From Lysobacter antibioticus HS124 (GTDB lineage Bacteria > Pseudomonadota > Gammaproteobacteria > Xanthomonadales > Xanthomonadaceae), in NCBI RefSeq assembly GCF_000336385.2, contig NZ_HG424449.1:26891-90890 (forward strand): a stretch of 64,000 nt of DNA, given 5' to 3'. The position numbers and the translations under genes are program-made. Shown here piece by piece: positions 16,985 to 25,388 of the stretch (position 1 is its first letter; each line of letters starts with the position of its first letter). The notes under the pieces were generated by a model. The model was given only the letters and a program-made list of their open reading frames with translations, was not told where the DNA came from and ran no database searches.

Positions 16985-18437
16985 GTCTTTCCTCCTCGCG
17001 ACGCAGAGCGCGGCCGCGTCGTTCGCCGGTGGCGCGGGCGTCGCGCAGCGCGCAAGCGCCGTCGACCCAGACCGCACGAATGCCGGCGGCCGCCTGCCGG
17101 GGTTCGGCATAGCTGGCTCGGTCGGCGATGGTGGCCGGATCGAACAGCACCAGATCGGCGGCCAGCCCCGGCGCGATGCGGCCGCGGCGTTTGAGGCCGA
17201 AGCAGTCGGCCGATAACGAAGTCATGCGCCGCACCGCCTCGGCGAGGTGGAACAGCCCCTCGTCGCGGCAGTAGTGGCCGAGCACGCGCGGGAACGCGCC
17301 CCACAGGCGCGGATGCGGGTGCGCGTCGTGCGGCAGGCCGTCGGAGCCGATCATGGTGCGGTCGTGGGCGAGCACCCGGCGCACGTCGTCTTCGCGCATC
17401 TGGAAATACACCGCGCCGGCCGGGTGCAGGCGGCGCGCGGCCTCCTTCTGATCAACGCCCCAATCGGCGGCGATCTCGGCCAGATCGCGTCCGGCCTGCT
17501 GCGGATGCGGCTGCGACCAGCTGACCAGGACGCGGATGACGCCGTCGACGTAATCCGGATCGAGTACGGTCGAGCCGGCCGTGTACGGATAGGCGTCGAG
17601 CCCGACCCAGTGCGAGCGCCGGCGCTGATCGATCCGCGCCAGGGTTTCGGCGCTGCGGCCCCAGTTGGCCGGTCCGGCGCACTTGTGGTGCGACAGCACC
17701 ACCGGCGTGCGCGCCGCGACGCCGGCGTCGATGGCTTCGTCGAGCGCATCGAGCACGCCGTCGTACTCGTCGCGGATGTGCGAGGCGTAGACGCCGCCGC
17801 GCGCGCCGCTTTCCGCGGCGAGCGCGATCACCTCGCTGTTCGGCGCGGCCTGGCTGGGCCTGTAGAACAAGCCGCTGGACAAACCTATCGCGCCGGCGTC
17901 CAGCGCCTCGCGCAGGCGCGCGCGCATGCGTCCGAGTTCGGCTTCGTCGGCCGGCCGCGACAAGTCGGCGACCTCGGCGATGCGCAGGGTGGAATGGCCG
18001 ACCAGTGCGGCGACGTTGACCGCCGGCCGTGCCGCATCGACCGCATCGAGGTAGTCGGCGAACCGGTCGAAGCGGAAATGCTCGCGGCCGCCGATCAGCG
18101 ACAGCGGCGCGGGCGGCTCGCGGTCGGCCCGCCACGGCGCCAGGCTGATGCCGCAGTTGCCGGCGATCACCGTGGTCACGCCCTGGCTGAGCTTGTTGAA
18201 CAGCCCGGGATCGTCGAGTACGGCACGGTCGTCGTGGGTATGCACGTCGATGAAGCCCGGCGCCAGGGCCAGGCCGTGCGCGTCCTCGCGCAAGCGTCCG
18301 CGCAGCGTGTGCGACGCGCCGATGGCGGCGATGCGCCCGCCGTCGACCGCGACGTCGCCGCGATAGGCCGGGCCGCCGCTGCCGTCGTAGATCCGGGCGT
18401 CGGCGACGACCAGCTCGTATTCGCGCGTCGGGTTCAT
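16974..18437 (-). CDS. N-acyl-D-amino-acid deacylase (D-aminoacylase)
   Basis: 487 residues, amidohydrolase superfamily. Metal and catalytic residues align closely with Alcaligenes D-aminoacylase numbering: HTH at 66-68, Cys95 (GNCG), His220 (ASHIRDEYDG), His250 (LSHHKCAG) and Asp366 (IGSDGLPHD). FIDVHTHDD and the C-terminal GRIAPGLAADLVLFD are typical. It hydrolyses N-acyl-D-amino acids to the free D-amino acid and an acyl acid in the cytoplasm. It sits in an operon with a DSD1-like D-amino-acid dehydratase and RidA proteins, suggesting use of acylated D-amino acids. The start at 18437 overlaps the RpiR stop (ATGA). Confidence 0.92.
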   Translation of the reverse strand: MNPTREYELVVADARIYDGSGGPAYRGDVAVDGGRIAAIGASHTLRGRLREDAHGLALAPGFIDVHTHDDRAVLDDPGLFNKLSQGVTTVIAGNCGISLAPWRADREPPAPLSLIGGREHFRFDRFADYLDAVDAARPAVNVAALVGHSTLRIAEVADLSRPADEAELGRMRARLREALDAGAIGLSSGLFYRPSQAAPNSEVIALAAESGARGGVYASHIRDEYDGVLDALDEAIDAGVAARTPVVLSHHKCAGPANWGRSAETLARIDQRRRSHWVGLDAYPYTAGSTVLDPDYVDGVIRVLVSWSQPHPQQAGRDLAEIAADWGVDQKEAARRLHPAGAVYFQMREDDVRRVLAHDRTMIGSDGLPHDAHPHPRLWGAFPRVLGHYCRDEGLFHLAEAVRRMTSLSADCFGLKRRGRIAPGLAADLVLFDPATIADRASYAEPRQAAAGIRAVWVDGACALRDARATGERRGRALRREEERHGR

Positions 18438-19291
18438 GTCCGGCTCTGCGCCTGCAGGCGCTCCAACTCGGCCTTGGCGCGCCGCGCCTTCTCCAGCACG
18501 GCCGGCTGCTGGCGCAGGGCGACCGCGATCGCGAGCATGTCGATCACGGCCAGCTGCATCAGCCGCGATACGCCCGGCGAGTACTGGGTCGCCGCGCTGG
18601 ACGGCGGCAGCAGCAGCGGTACGTGCGCGTCCCAGCCCAGCGGCGTGCCGGCCTGGGTCAGGGCGATGACCTGCGCGCCATGGTCCTTGGCGATGCGCAC
18701 GCTGTCGTTGATCTCGGCGCTGCGCCCGGACAGCGAGATCGCGAACAACACATCGCCCGGATCGAGCATGCCCGCGGCCAGCCGCTGCAGATGCCCGTCG
18801 CTGTGCGCGGTGGCGGCGATGTCCAGGCGCAAGAAGCGCAGGAACGCGTCCTGCGCGACCACGCCGGAGCCCGATCCCACGCCGATGCAGCACACCCGGC
18901 GCGCGCCGGCGATCAGCGCCGCTGCGGCGTCGAGCGCGGCCGGATCGGTGCGTTCGCGCACGTCCTGCAAGGCCACGGAAATGCTGTCGCAGACCTTGTG
19001 CACCAAGGTCGCGGCGTCGTCGTCCTTGTCGATGGTCACCGCCTGGTAGGGCACGCCGACGGCCAGGCTGTGGGCGAGGCGGACCTTGAACTGGCGCAGC
19101 CCGTCGCAGCCGACGGCGCGGCAGAAGCGGGTCACGCTGGGCTCCGAGACCCCGGCGCGCGCGGCCAGCGCGCCGATGCTGGCGTGGATGGCGAAGTCCA
19201 GGTCGGCCAGCACGACCTCGCCGACCTTGCGCTCGGCCGGACGCAGTCGTCCGAGGGCGTCGCGGATCGCCGGAATCAGATTGTCGGACAA
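18434..19291 (-). CDS. MurR/RpiR family transcriptional regulator
   Basis: 285 residues from a TTG at 19291. GAGGAG sits seven nt upstream and the first residues SDNLIPAIRDALGRLRPAERKV begin the HTH_6 domain; no ATG fits. The HTH (residues about 1-77, with ARAGVSEPSVTRFCRAVG) is followed by a SIS sugar-phosphate-binding domain (about 110-250, with GVGSGSG and ISLSGRSAEI). RpiR regulators sense phosphosugars, so KDPGal or a related metabolite is a plausible effector. It lies mid-operon, 11 bp after the DSD1-like gene, and likely controls the cluster. The operator was not identified. Confidence 0.9.
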   Translation of the reverse strand: MSDNLIPAIRDALGRLRPAERKVGEVVLADLDFAIHASIGALAARAGVSEPSVTRFCRAVGCDGLRQFKVRLAHSLAVGVPYQAVTIDKDDDAATLVHKVCDSISVALQDVRERTDPAALDAAAALIAGARRVCCIGVGSGSGVVAQDAFLRFLRLDIAATAHSDGHLQRLAAGMLDPGDVLFAISLSGRSAEINDSVRIAKDHGAQVIALTQAGTPLGWDAHVPLLLPPSSAATQYSPGVSRLMQLAVIDMLAIAVALRQQPAVLEKARRAKAELERLQAQSRT

Positions 19292-19302
19292 GGGCGCGCT
19301 CC

Positions 19303-20610
19303 TCAGAAGAAAGTGTTGATCGCGCCGGTGACGCGATAGCCGTCGTCGACCGTCAGCAGGACCGGCCATTTGTCGAAGGTGGTGCAGGGGTGCGAGATGC
19401 CGGTCGCTACCAGGTCGCCGATTTGCAGCGGGTGTTCCGGCGGCAGTTCCAGGTAGGCGTGCTGATCGTTCATCTTGGCGATGCGCGCCTCGCGCAACGG
19501 CCGCGGCGCGCCGTCGCCGGGGCGATGCCAGCACAGCGGCCTGGGCAGGTCGATGTCGTAGGAGGCGTCGCGCTTGCCCAGGGTCAGCAGGGCCAGGCCC
19601 GGCTCCGGGCGCGACTGCACCATGGCCCACACTTCCAGCGCCGGCTGCAGGCCATGGCGGAAGCTGGCGTCGTGGCGGGTGCGCATCTCTTGCTGGAGGC
19701 CGTGATAGAAGCCGTGGTCGGAGGTCAGATAGCAGCCCGAGCGCAGCACCCGCCGCAGCGGCCGGGAGCTGTGCCGCAGGCTGGCGAACGCGGCGGCGAC
19801 GCGGTCGAAATAGGCCGAGCCGCCGGCGCTGAGCAGGATCTCTTCGCCGTCGAACAGCCGCTCCTCGTCGCAGTGGCGGGTCAGTTCGAGCAACTGCGCG
19901 AGCAGAGCGTCGACGCGTTGCAGATCGGCCTCGCGATCGGCGCCGACCCACAGCCCCTCGTAGCCCTCGATGCCGGCCAGGCGCAGTCGCGGCGCGGCGG
20001 CGACCTCGCGCGCCAGCGCGCGGGCGGCGTCCACGCCGCGCACGCCGGTGCGCCCCTGCGGCGCGCCGAGCTCCACCAGCACGGGCAGGCGGCGTTGCGG
20101 CGCGATCCGCTGCATCGTCTGCTGCAGGCGCTGCACGCCGGCGGACGAATCGACCAGCACCCAGGCTTCGAAAGCGGGATCGTCGCGCAGCAGCGCGGCC
20201 AGGCTTTCGATATCGGCCAGGGCGACCGGCTGGTTGGCCAGCAGCACGCGGCGCACCCCAAAACGGTACGCGATCTGCAGTTGCGGCACGGTGGCCAGGG
20301 TGATCGCCCAGGCACCGGCCTCGATCTGGGCCTGGAACAGTTGCGGGCTCATCGTGGTCTTGCCGTGCGGCGCCAGCAGTGCGCCGGCACGGGCGACGAA
20401 GTCGCGCATCCAGGCGATGTTGTGGGCGACGGTCGAATCGCGCAGTACGGCAACCGGATAGGACAGGCGGCCGTCGAGCACGTTGAGGCCGTGTCCGGCC
20501 AAGGCGCTCTGCTGTACCGGCGTCTGCAGCGCCAGTCCCTTGGTGCCGGGCAGCAACCATTGTTCGTGCAGGGCGCGCAATGCGTCGTTCATCGGTGCGG
20601 CGGCGCTCAT
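19303..20610 (-). CDS. DSD1-like D-serine/D-threonine-type dehydratase (alanine racemase fold)
   Basis: 435 residues. The N-terminal alanine racemase-like TIM barrel has the PLP lysine Lys84 in LLAPHGKTTMSPQL. The C-terminal beta domain has ISHPCTTFDKW, whose His and Cys match the metal ligands of eukaryotic-type D-serine dehydratase and D-threo-3-hydroxyaspartate dehydratase. The reaction eliminates water from a D-hydroxy amino acid to give an enamine that becomes a 2-oxo acid and ammonia. The two RidA proteins near this operon fit, because RidA hydrolyses such enamines. The start at 20610 overlaps the SDR stop by one base; Met7 (20592) is an alternative start. The precise substrate is unknown. 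Confidence 0.88.
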   Translation of the reverse strand: MSAAAPMNDALRALHEQWLLPGTKGLALQTPVQQSALAGHGLNVLDGRLSYPVAVLRDSTVAHNIAWMRDFVARAGALLAPHGKTTMSPQLFQAQIEAGAWAITLATVPQLQIAYRFGVRRVLLANQPVALADIESLAALLRDDPAFEAWVLVDSSAGVQRLQQTMQRIAPQRRLPVLVELGAPQGRTGVRGVDAARALAREVAAAPRLRLAGIEGYEGLWVGADREADLQRVDALLAQLLELTRHCDEERLFDGEEILLSAGGSAYFDRVAAAFASLRHSSRPLRRVLRSGCYLTSDHGFYHGLQQEMRTRHDASFRHGLQPALEVWAMVQSRPEPGLALLTLGKRDASYDIDLPRPLCWHRPGDGAPRPLREARIAKMNDQHAYLELPPEHPLQIGDLVATGISHPCTTFDKWPVLLTVDDGYRVTGAINTFF

Positions 20611-21398
20611 CAGTAGGGCTCGAGGGTCAGTTCCGCCGCCATCAACCGATTGCCGGCCATCAGCCCGCCGTCCACCGGTAACACCGCGCCGCTGATCATC
20701 CGCGCCTGCTCCGACGCCAGGAACCAGGCCGCCTCGGCGACGTCCTGCGGAGCGGCGAAGTCGCCCAGCGGGTACCACTTGCGCAGGTCTTCGAACACCT
20801 GCGGGTGCTTGTCGGCGCGCGCCTGCCAGGCCGGCGTCTTGACCGTGCCGGGGCAGACCACGTTGGCGCGCACGCCGAAGCGGCCATACTCGATCGCGAT
20901 CGAGCGGGCGTAGCTGATCAACGCCGCCTTGGCCGCGCTGTAGGCGGGATGGCCGAGCGCGGCCAGGCCGTTGACCGAGCCGATGAAGACCGCGTTGCCG
21001 CGGCTGGCCTTGAGCCCGTCGATGGCGGCCGTGATCGTGCAATAGCCGGCGTGCAAGTTGAATTCGACGTCGCGCCGCCACGAGTCGGCGCTGGTGTCGG
21101 CCAGGCTCAGGCTTTCGGCGCTGCCGGCGTTGGCGATCACTGCGCCGATCGGGCCGTGAGTCTGCAGGGTGGGCGCCAGCGATGCGCGCAAGGCGTCCAG
21201 GTCGGACAGCTCCGATGTGCCTGTCAGCACACTATCCGGATCGTAGCCTGCGGCCAGCTCAGCCAGCGCCGCGCCGTCGCGATCGTGAGCGAGCACGCGG
21301 TCGCCGCCGGCGACGAAGCGTGCGACCAGGGCCTGGCCGATGCCGCCGGCGGCGCCGGTGATCAGGGTCAGGCGGCGAGGGCGAGGGGACGTACTCAT
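20610..21398 (-). CDS. Short-chain dehydrogenase/reductase
   Basis: 262 residues, classical SDR. The NAD(P) motif TGAAGGIG is at 14-21, NAG at 90-92, and the catalytic Ser141, Tyr153 and Lys157 (YSAAK) are present. VVCPGTVKTP and a C-terminal VDGG segment complete the pattern. In this sugar-plus-D-amino-acid operon it may oxidise a sugar such as galactose or fucose, or a hydroxy acid from the dehydratase branch; sequence alone does not decide. It is coupled to the next gene by a shared base and lies 21 bp after the unknown first gene. Confidence 0.88.
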   Translation of the reverse strand: MSTSPRPRRLTLITGAAGGIGQALVARFVAGGDRVLAHDRDGAALAELAAGYDPDSVLTGTSELSDLDALRASLAPTLQTHGPIGAVIANAGSAESLSLADTSADSWRRDVEFNLHAGYCTITAAIDGLKASRGNAVFIGSVNGLAALGHPAYSAAKAALISYARSIAIEYGRFGVRANVVCPGTVKTPAWQARADKHPQVFEDLRKWYPLGDFAAPQDVAEAAWFLASEQARMISGAVLPVDGGLMAGNRLMAAELTLEPY

Positions 21399-21419
21399 GC
21401 GCGTTCGGTTCCTGTGTTC

Positions 21420-22610
21420 TCAGTCGCACCGCCGCAACGTTCGGCCGAGCGCACGCAGGCGGTCGGGGCGAAGCAGGCCGTAGTTGTAGAAGGATATATC
21501 GGCGATGCCGGCCGCTTTGACCGCGTGCAGCGCCGCCTCCAGTTCGTGGCCATCGTCGAGATCGGGCGGGCCGGGACGCAGTATCGCGCGCACCCGGCCG
21601 GCTGCGCCGACCCGCTGCACGGTGTCGAACGCGTCGGCGGCCACGCGCGCGGCATTGGGTTCGTACAGCGGCACTTCGATCGCATCGGCCGCCTGGGCCA
21701 GCGCCGCCAGTTGGCTGCCCTCCAGCCAGGAGGAAGCGGTCGGCCGTTGTGCGGTCGGAATCACCACCACTTCGCGATCGCGCGGAACCGCGGCGCGTAT
21801 CGCCGCAACCAGCTCGGCCACCCGGCGCTGGCGCAGCTTGAGATACGCCGACAGTTGCGGCATATCCAGCAGGTCGGCCATCAGCCAGCTCGCGGCCTGG
21901 TCGGCGCCGGCGTCGATGGGCGCGCCGAGATAGGCATCGACGCGACTGCGCACGCGCGCGGACAGGGCGTCGGCGTCGAGGTCGGCGGTGATCGCCAGGC
22001 GCCGGCAATCGGCACAGAAGCACAGTCCCAGCAGAGTTTCCAGCCACAGATTGCCGCGCACCTGGATGAACTCGCAACGGTGTCCATGCGCGTACGGCAA
22101 CCAGTTCGGCGTTTCCAGCACCAGCCCCTGCACCGGTTGCCGGGCGACATCGGTCGACAGCGCGACGGCATAGTCGAACACCGCCGGCGAGGACGGGCAC
22201 AGGCTGTGGACGTAGGGGTCGCCCCAGGCATTGCGCACGACATGGCGGGGGTGGCGTTCGCCGAGGCGGCTGTTGTGCAGCAGCACGGTCCATGCGCGCA
22301 CGGCGATGCGGCCGTCGTCGGCGAGATCGGCGGCGATGCGCAACAAGGCGGCATCGGAGTGCGCGAACGGAGCGATCTCGCCGTAGCGGTCCGGATCGGG
22401 TGCGAAGTAGGTGGCGCCGTCTTCGGGGAAGACCACGCGCCGGCCGGGGTGGTGCGGGCTGACGAACTTGCCGGCGTGGTAGCTCAACGCCAGGGTCACG
22501 CTGTCCAGGCCGAGCTCGCGCACCTGGGAAGCGAACTCGCGAGCGCCGCGTGCGGCCACGTCCCAGGGATAGGCGTACAGGGACCGGACCGGCGACCGCA
22601 CCGTGCTCAT
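21420..22610 (-). CDS. Conserved-looking protein of unknown function, possible TIM-barrel glycosidase
   Basis: 396 residues; first gene of the eight-gene operon. AAGGAA six nt upstream supports the ATG at 22610. No signal peptide, so probably cytoplasmic. Visible features are LYAYPWDVAARGAREF at the N-terminus, ALSYHAGKFVSPHHP, FPEDGATYFAPDPDRYGEI, LVLETPNWLPYAHGHRCEF and a CFCADCR cysteine cluster that could bind metal. Alternating hydrophobic strands and helices, with polar or aromatic motifs at strand ends, suggest a TIM barrel of the putative glycosyl hydrolase type. I do not recognise a characterised family and assign no reaction. Its position implies a role in the same sugar or D-amino-acid pathway. 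Confidence 0.7.
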   Translation of the reverse strand: MSTVRSPVRSLYAYPWDVAARGAREFASQVRELGLDSVTLALSYHAGKFVSPHHPGRRVVFPEDGATYFAPDPDRYGEIAPFAHSDAALLRIAADLADDGRIAVRAWTVLLHNSRLGERHPRHVVRNAWGDPYVHSLCPSSPAVFDYAVALSTDVARQPVQGLVLETPNWLPYAHGHRCEFIQVRGNLWLETLLGLCFCADCRRLAITADLDADALSARVRSRVDAYLGAPIDAGADQAASWLMADLLDMPQLSAYLKLRQRRVAELVAAIRAAVPRDREVVVIPTAQRPTASSWLEGSQLAALAQAADAIEVPLYEPNAARVAADAFDTVQRVGAAGRVRAILRPGPPDLDDGHELEAALHAVKAAGIADISFYNYGLLRPDRLRALGRTLRRCD

Positions 22611-22866
22611 CTGCGTTCCTTGTAAATTAGAAACAACTTGGCGACTGATCTTTCGATGATGGTATCAACCAAAAGAAAATAAAGGCATTGTGCGGTGCAA
22701 AATGCAAGAAGTGGTCGTGTAGGATACTTTCACATGACGGTGCTGGCGGTCCCGGTTCAATGGTCTGCGAAGCACATCAGTCGAAGCCTTCGTTGCGGCT
22801 TCCCGAGCTCGGGACCGCGGACGGCGGCGCGGCTGCTTCGTTCCATGCCCGCTGCCGGAGGCTTTC
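22611..22866. promoter_or_regulatory. AT-rich divergent promoter region
   Basis: 256 bp between the eight-gene minus-strand operon and the plus-strand RidA/GH109 genes. The segment 22620-22740 is markedly AT-rich for this genome, as expected for two facing promoters. A short palindrome TGATGGTATCA is visible. I could not assign -35/-10 pairs or an RpiR operator with confidence. Confidence 0.5.
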
Positions 22867-23271
22867 ATGAGCGACACCGACGCCATCGTCCGTTACGGCC
22901 TGGAGCCCAGCGGCGCCGGGGGCCAGTCTCTGCCGTTCTCGCCGGCGGTGCGCGCCGGCGACTTCGTCTACATCTCCGGACAGGTGGCGATGAACGAGCG
23001 CGGCGAGATCGAGCCCGGCGGCATCGAGGCGCAGACCCGGCGCACGATGGAGAACGTCGGAAAAGCGCTGGCGCTGGCCGGCTGCGATCTGACGCAGGTG
23101 GTCAAGGTCACCGTCTGGCTCGACGATACCCGCGATTTCTGGAGCTTCAACCGCGTCTACCGCGAATACTTCGGCGACCGGCCGCCGGCGCGTTCGTGCG
23201 TGCGCGCGCAGATGATGGTCGACTGCAAGATCGAGATCGAAGCCGTCGCTTACGCCCCGCTTCCGCGCTGA
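22867..23271 (+). CDS. RidA (YjgF/YER057c/UK114) family protein
   Basis: 134 residues. The Rid fold is complete: PFSPAVRAGDFVYISGQVAMN, QTRRTMENVGKALALAGCDL, VVKVTVWLDD and near the end PARSCVRAQMMVDCKIEIEAVAY. Arg112 in the PARSCVR segment matches the catalytic arginine that binds the enamine carboxylate in RidA. It deaminates 2-aminoacrylate and similar enamines or imines. Divergent placement from a PLP-dependent D-amino-acid dehydratase gene fits that job. GGAGG at 22857-22861 fixes the start at 22867. Confidence 0.88.
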   Translation: MSDTDAIVRYGLEPSGAGGQSLPFSPAVRAGDFVYISGQVAMNERGEIEPGGIEAQTRRTMENVGKALALAGCDLTQVVKVTVWLDDTRDFWSFNRVYREYFGDRPPARSCVRAQMMVDCKIEIEAVAYAPLPR

Positions 23272-23399
23272 GCCGCGAAACGGTTCCGCCGGCGCGCGAC
23301 GCGCCGGATCGTTTCTCTCGCCGCCACGCATTTCCCGCCGCCCGGCGCTGCCCGCGCTTACGCCTTCCACCCCACCGCACCCGATCGAGGCTTCCTGCA

Positions 23400-24752
23400 A
23401 TGAACCGACGCGACTTCCTCGCCACCTCCGCCACCGCGGGCACGTTGCTGGCCAGCAACGCGTTCACTCCGGCGTTCGCGCGTACCCGTTCGAAACTTCG
23501 CCTGGGCATGATCGGCACGGGCATGCGCGGCCAGGTGCTGCTGCGCGAGCTGGTGCGCCGCGACGACGTCGAAGTGGTGGCGCTTTGCGACATCGAACCG
23601 ATCATGCTCGGGCGCGCGATGAAGATGATCGAGAAGGCCGGCCGACCCAAGCCCGCCACGTACGGCGAGCAGGGCCAGGACGCCTACCGCAAGATGCTCG
23701 ACAAGGGCGGGCTGGACGGGGTGATCATCGCCACGCCCTGGGAGTTCCATGCGCCGATGGCGATCGCCGCCATGCAGGCGCGGATCGCGGTCGCCTGCGA
23801 GGTCGTGGCCGGCATCACCCTGGACGATCATTGGCAGGTCTTGCGCGTGCAGCAGAAGACCGGGACGCCCTACATGCTGCTGGAGAACGTCTGCTACCGC
23901 CGCGACGTGCTGGCGGTCCTGAACATGGTCCGCCAAGGCCTGTTCGGCGAGATCGTGCACCTGCAGGGCGGCTACCAGCACGATCTGCGCGCGGTCAAGT
24001 TCAACAGCGGCGACCCGGACAAGCTGATCAACGACGGCGTGGAGTTCGGTCCCAAGGCCTGGTCCGAGGCCCGCTGGCGCACCGAGCATTCGGTCGAGCG
24101 CAACGGCGAGCTGTACCCGAGCCACGGCATCGGCCCTTGCGCGATGGTCGCCAATATCCATCGCGGCAACCGCTTCACCTACCTCAGCTCGTTCGCCAGC
24201 AAGGCGCGCGGCCTGCACGACTACATCGTCAAGAAGGGCGGCGCGGACCATCCCAACGCCAAGATCAAGTTCAAGCTCGGCGACCTGGTCACGACCCAGA
24301 TCGAATGCGAGAACGGCGAGACCATCCTGCTGCAGCACGACACCTCGTTGCCGCGCCCGTACTCGCTGGGCTTCCGCGTACAAGGCACCGACGGGCTGTG
24401 GATGGACGTCAACGATTCGATCCATATCGAAGGCAAGAGCAAGCCGCACGAGTGGGACCCGGCCGAAGCCTGGTTGCAGAAGTACGACCACCCGCTGTGG
24501 AAGCGCTATGCCCAGGCCGCTGCCGGCGCCGGCCACGGCGGCATGGACTATTTCGTGATCCATGCCTTCGTCGAGGCGCTCAAGGCCGGCGAGGCCATGC
24601 CGATCGATATCTACGACGCAGTCGCCTGGAGCGCGATCACGCCGCTGTCGGAGCAATCGATCGCCGAGCACAAGACGTTGGCGTTTCCCGACTTCACCGA
24701 GGGCAAGTGGAAGGACCGCAAGCCGATCTTCGCCTTCGACGACCGCTACTGA
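23400..24752 (+). CDS. GH109-type NAD-dependent glycosidase (Gfo/Idh/MocA family), Tat-exported
   Basis: 450 residues. A twin-arginine signal (NRRDFLATSA, about 28 residues) leads into a Rossmann fold with GMIGTGMRG at 36-44. The family-specific segments YPSHGIGPCA and GHGGMDYFV, and the total length, match GH109 alpha-N-acetylgalactosaminidases, which use tightly bound NAD+ in an oxidation-elimination mechanism. Tat export fits a cofactor loaded before secretion. It probably removes terminal alpha-GalNAc or a related residue from glycans in the periplasm. It lies 128 bp after RidA, apparently in the same plus-strand unit. Exact sugar specificity is inferred from family. Confidence 0.88.
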   Translation: MNRRDFLATSATAGTLLASNAFTPAFARTRSKLRLGMIGTGMRGQVLLRELVRRDDVEVVALCDIEPIMLGRAMKMIEKAGRPKPATYGEQGQDAYRKMLDKGGLDGVIIATPWEFHAPMAIAAMQARIAVACEVVAGITLDDHWQVLRVQQKTGTPYMLLENVCYRRDVLAVLNMVRQGLFGEIVHLQGGYQHDLRAVKFNSGDPDKLINDGVEFGPKAWSEARWRTEHSVERNGELYPSHGIGPCAMVANIHRGNRFTYLSSFASKARGLHDYIVKKGGADHPNAKIKFKLGDLVTTQIECENGETILLQHDTSLPRPYSLGFRVQGTDGLWMDVNDSIHIEGKSKPHEWDPAEAWLQKYDHPLWKRYAQAAAGAGHGGMDYFVIHAFVEALKAGEAMPIDIYDAVAWSAITPLSEQSIAEHKTLAFPDFTEGKWKDRKPIFAFDDRY

Positions 24753-24824
24753 GGCTGCGTTTTCGCCGGGGCGGCGTATGCCGCTCCTGCGTGAAGCCTT
24801 CGGTCGGAAACCCTTGAAGCGCCG

Positions 24825-24852
24825 TTGACAGGTTCAAGTTCCCCGCCATAAC
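24825..24852 (+). promoter_or_regulatory. Candidate sigma-70 promoter with nested inverted repeats
   Basis: TTGACA (24825-24830), 16-bp spacer, CATAAC (24847-24852). It lies about 100 bp upstream of the second RidA gene. CTTGAA/TTCAAG arms (24814-24819, 24833-24838) and ATAACCT/AGGTTAT arms (24848-24854, 24871-24877) surround it, suggesting a regulated promoter. Confidence 0.5.
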
Positions 24853-24955
24853 CTTCAATAACCCTGTTGGAGGTTATCGGCGTGCGTCGTTCGGCCCGAA
24901 CCGGCCTATCCAGACCCGACCGGCGTCCGCGCCCCGCGCCGGAGGCGGGCTGAGC

Positions 24956-25375
24956 TTGCGCCGTCGCGGCTTCCTGCTGGCGGGACTGGGCGCCACGACG
25001 CTGGCGCTCTCGCCCGCGCCTGCCGATGCGGTGTCGGACGGACCGCCCGCGCACCGCCTGCATGCCGGCAGCCGCCTGCTGTTCGTCAGCGGGCAGGTGC
25101 CGACCGATGCCGATGGCGCGGCGCCGGAGGATTTCGATGCGCAGTGCGCGCTGGCCTGGGACGGCGTGGAGCGGCAATTGGCCGCGGCCGGGATGGGGTT
25201 GCGGCATCTGGTCCGGGTCAACGTGTTCCTGGCCCGGGCCGGGGACCGCGGCCGCGAACGCGCGCTACGCCGGGCGCGTTTCGGCGACTGCGTGCGGCCG
25301 TCGGTCGGGGTGATCGTCACCGGCATTTACGACGAGGACTGGCGGATCGAGATCGAGGCCATCGCGCTGGCATAG
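24956..25375 (+). CDS. RidA-like protein with N-terminal export signal
   Basis: 139 residues from a TTG at 24956, with GGAGG at 24941-24945 (10-nt spacing). Residues 1-26 (RRRGFLLAGLGATTLALSPAPADA) look like a twin-arginine or Sec signal, followed by a shortened Rid domain: LHAGSRLLFVSGQVPTD, LVRVNVFLARAGD, RPSVGVIVTGIYDEDWRIEIEAIAL. The usual Arg of the catalytic segment appears as RPSVGV with valine, so enamine deaminase activity is doubtful. Export of a Rid protein is unusual. It may belong to the Rid4-7 type subfamilies of unclear function. It follows the GH109 gene after about 200 bp with its own candidate promoter. Confidence 0.75.
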   Translation: MRRRGFLLAGLGATTLALSPAPADAVSDGPPAHRLHAGSRLLFVSGQVPTDADGAAPEDFDAQCALAWDGVERQLAAAGMGLRHLVRVNVFLARAGDRGRERALRRARFGDCVRPSVGVIVTGIYDEDWRIEIEAIALA

Positions 25376-25388
25376 GAATTCCGCCGGA

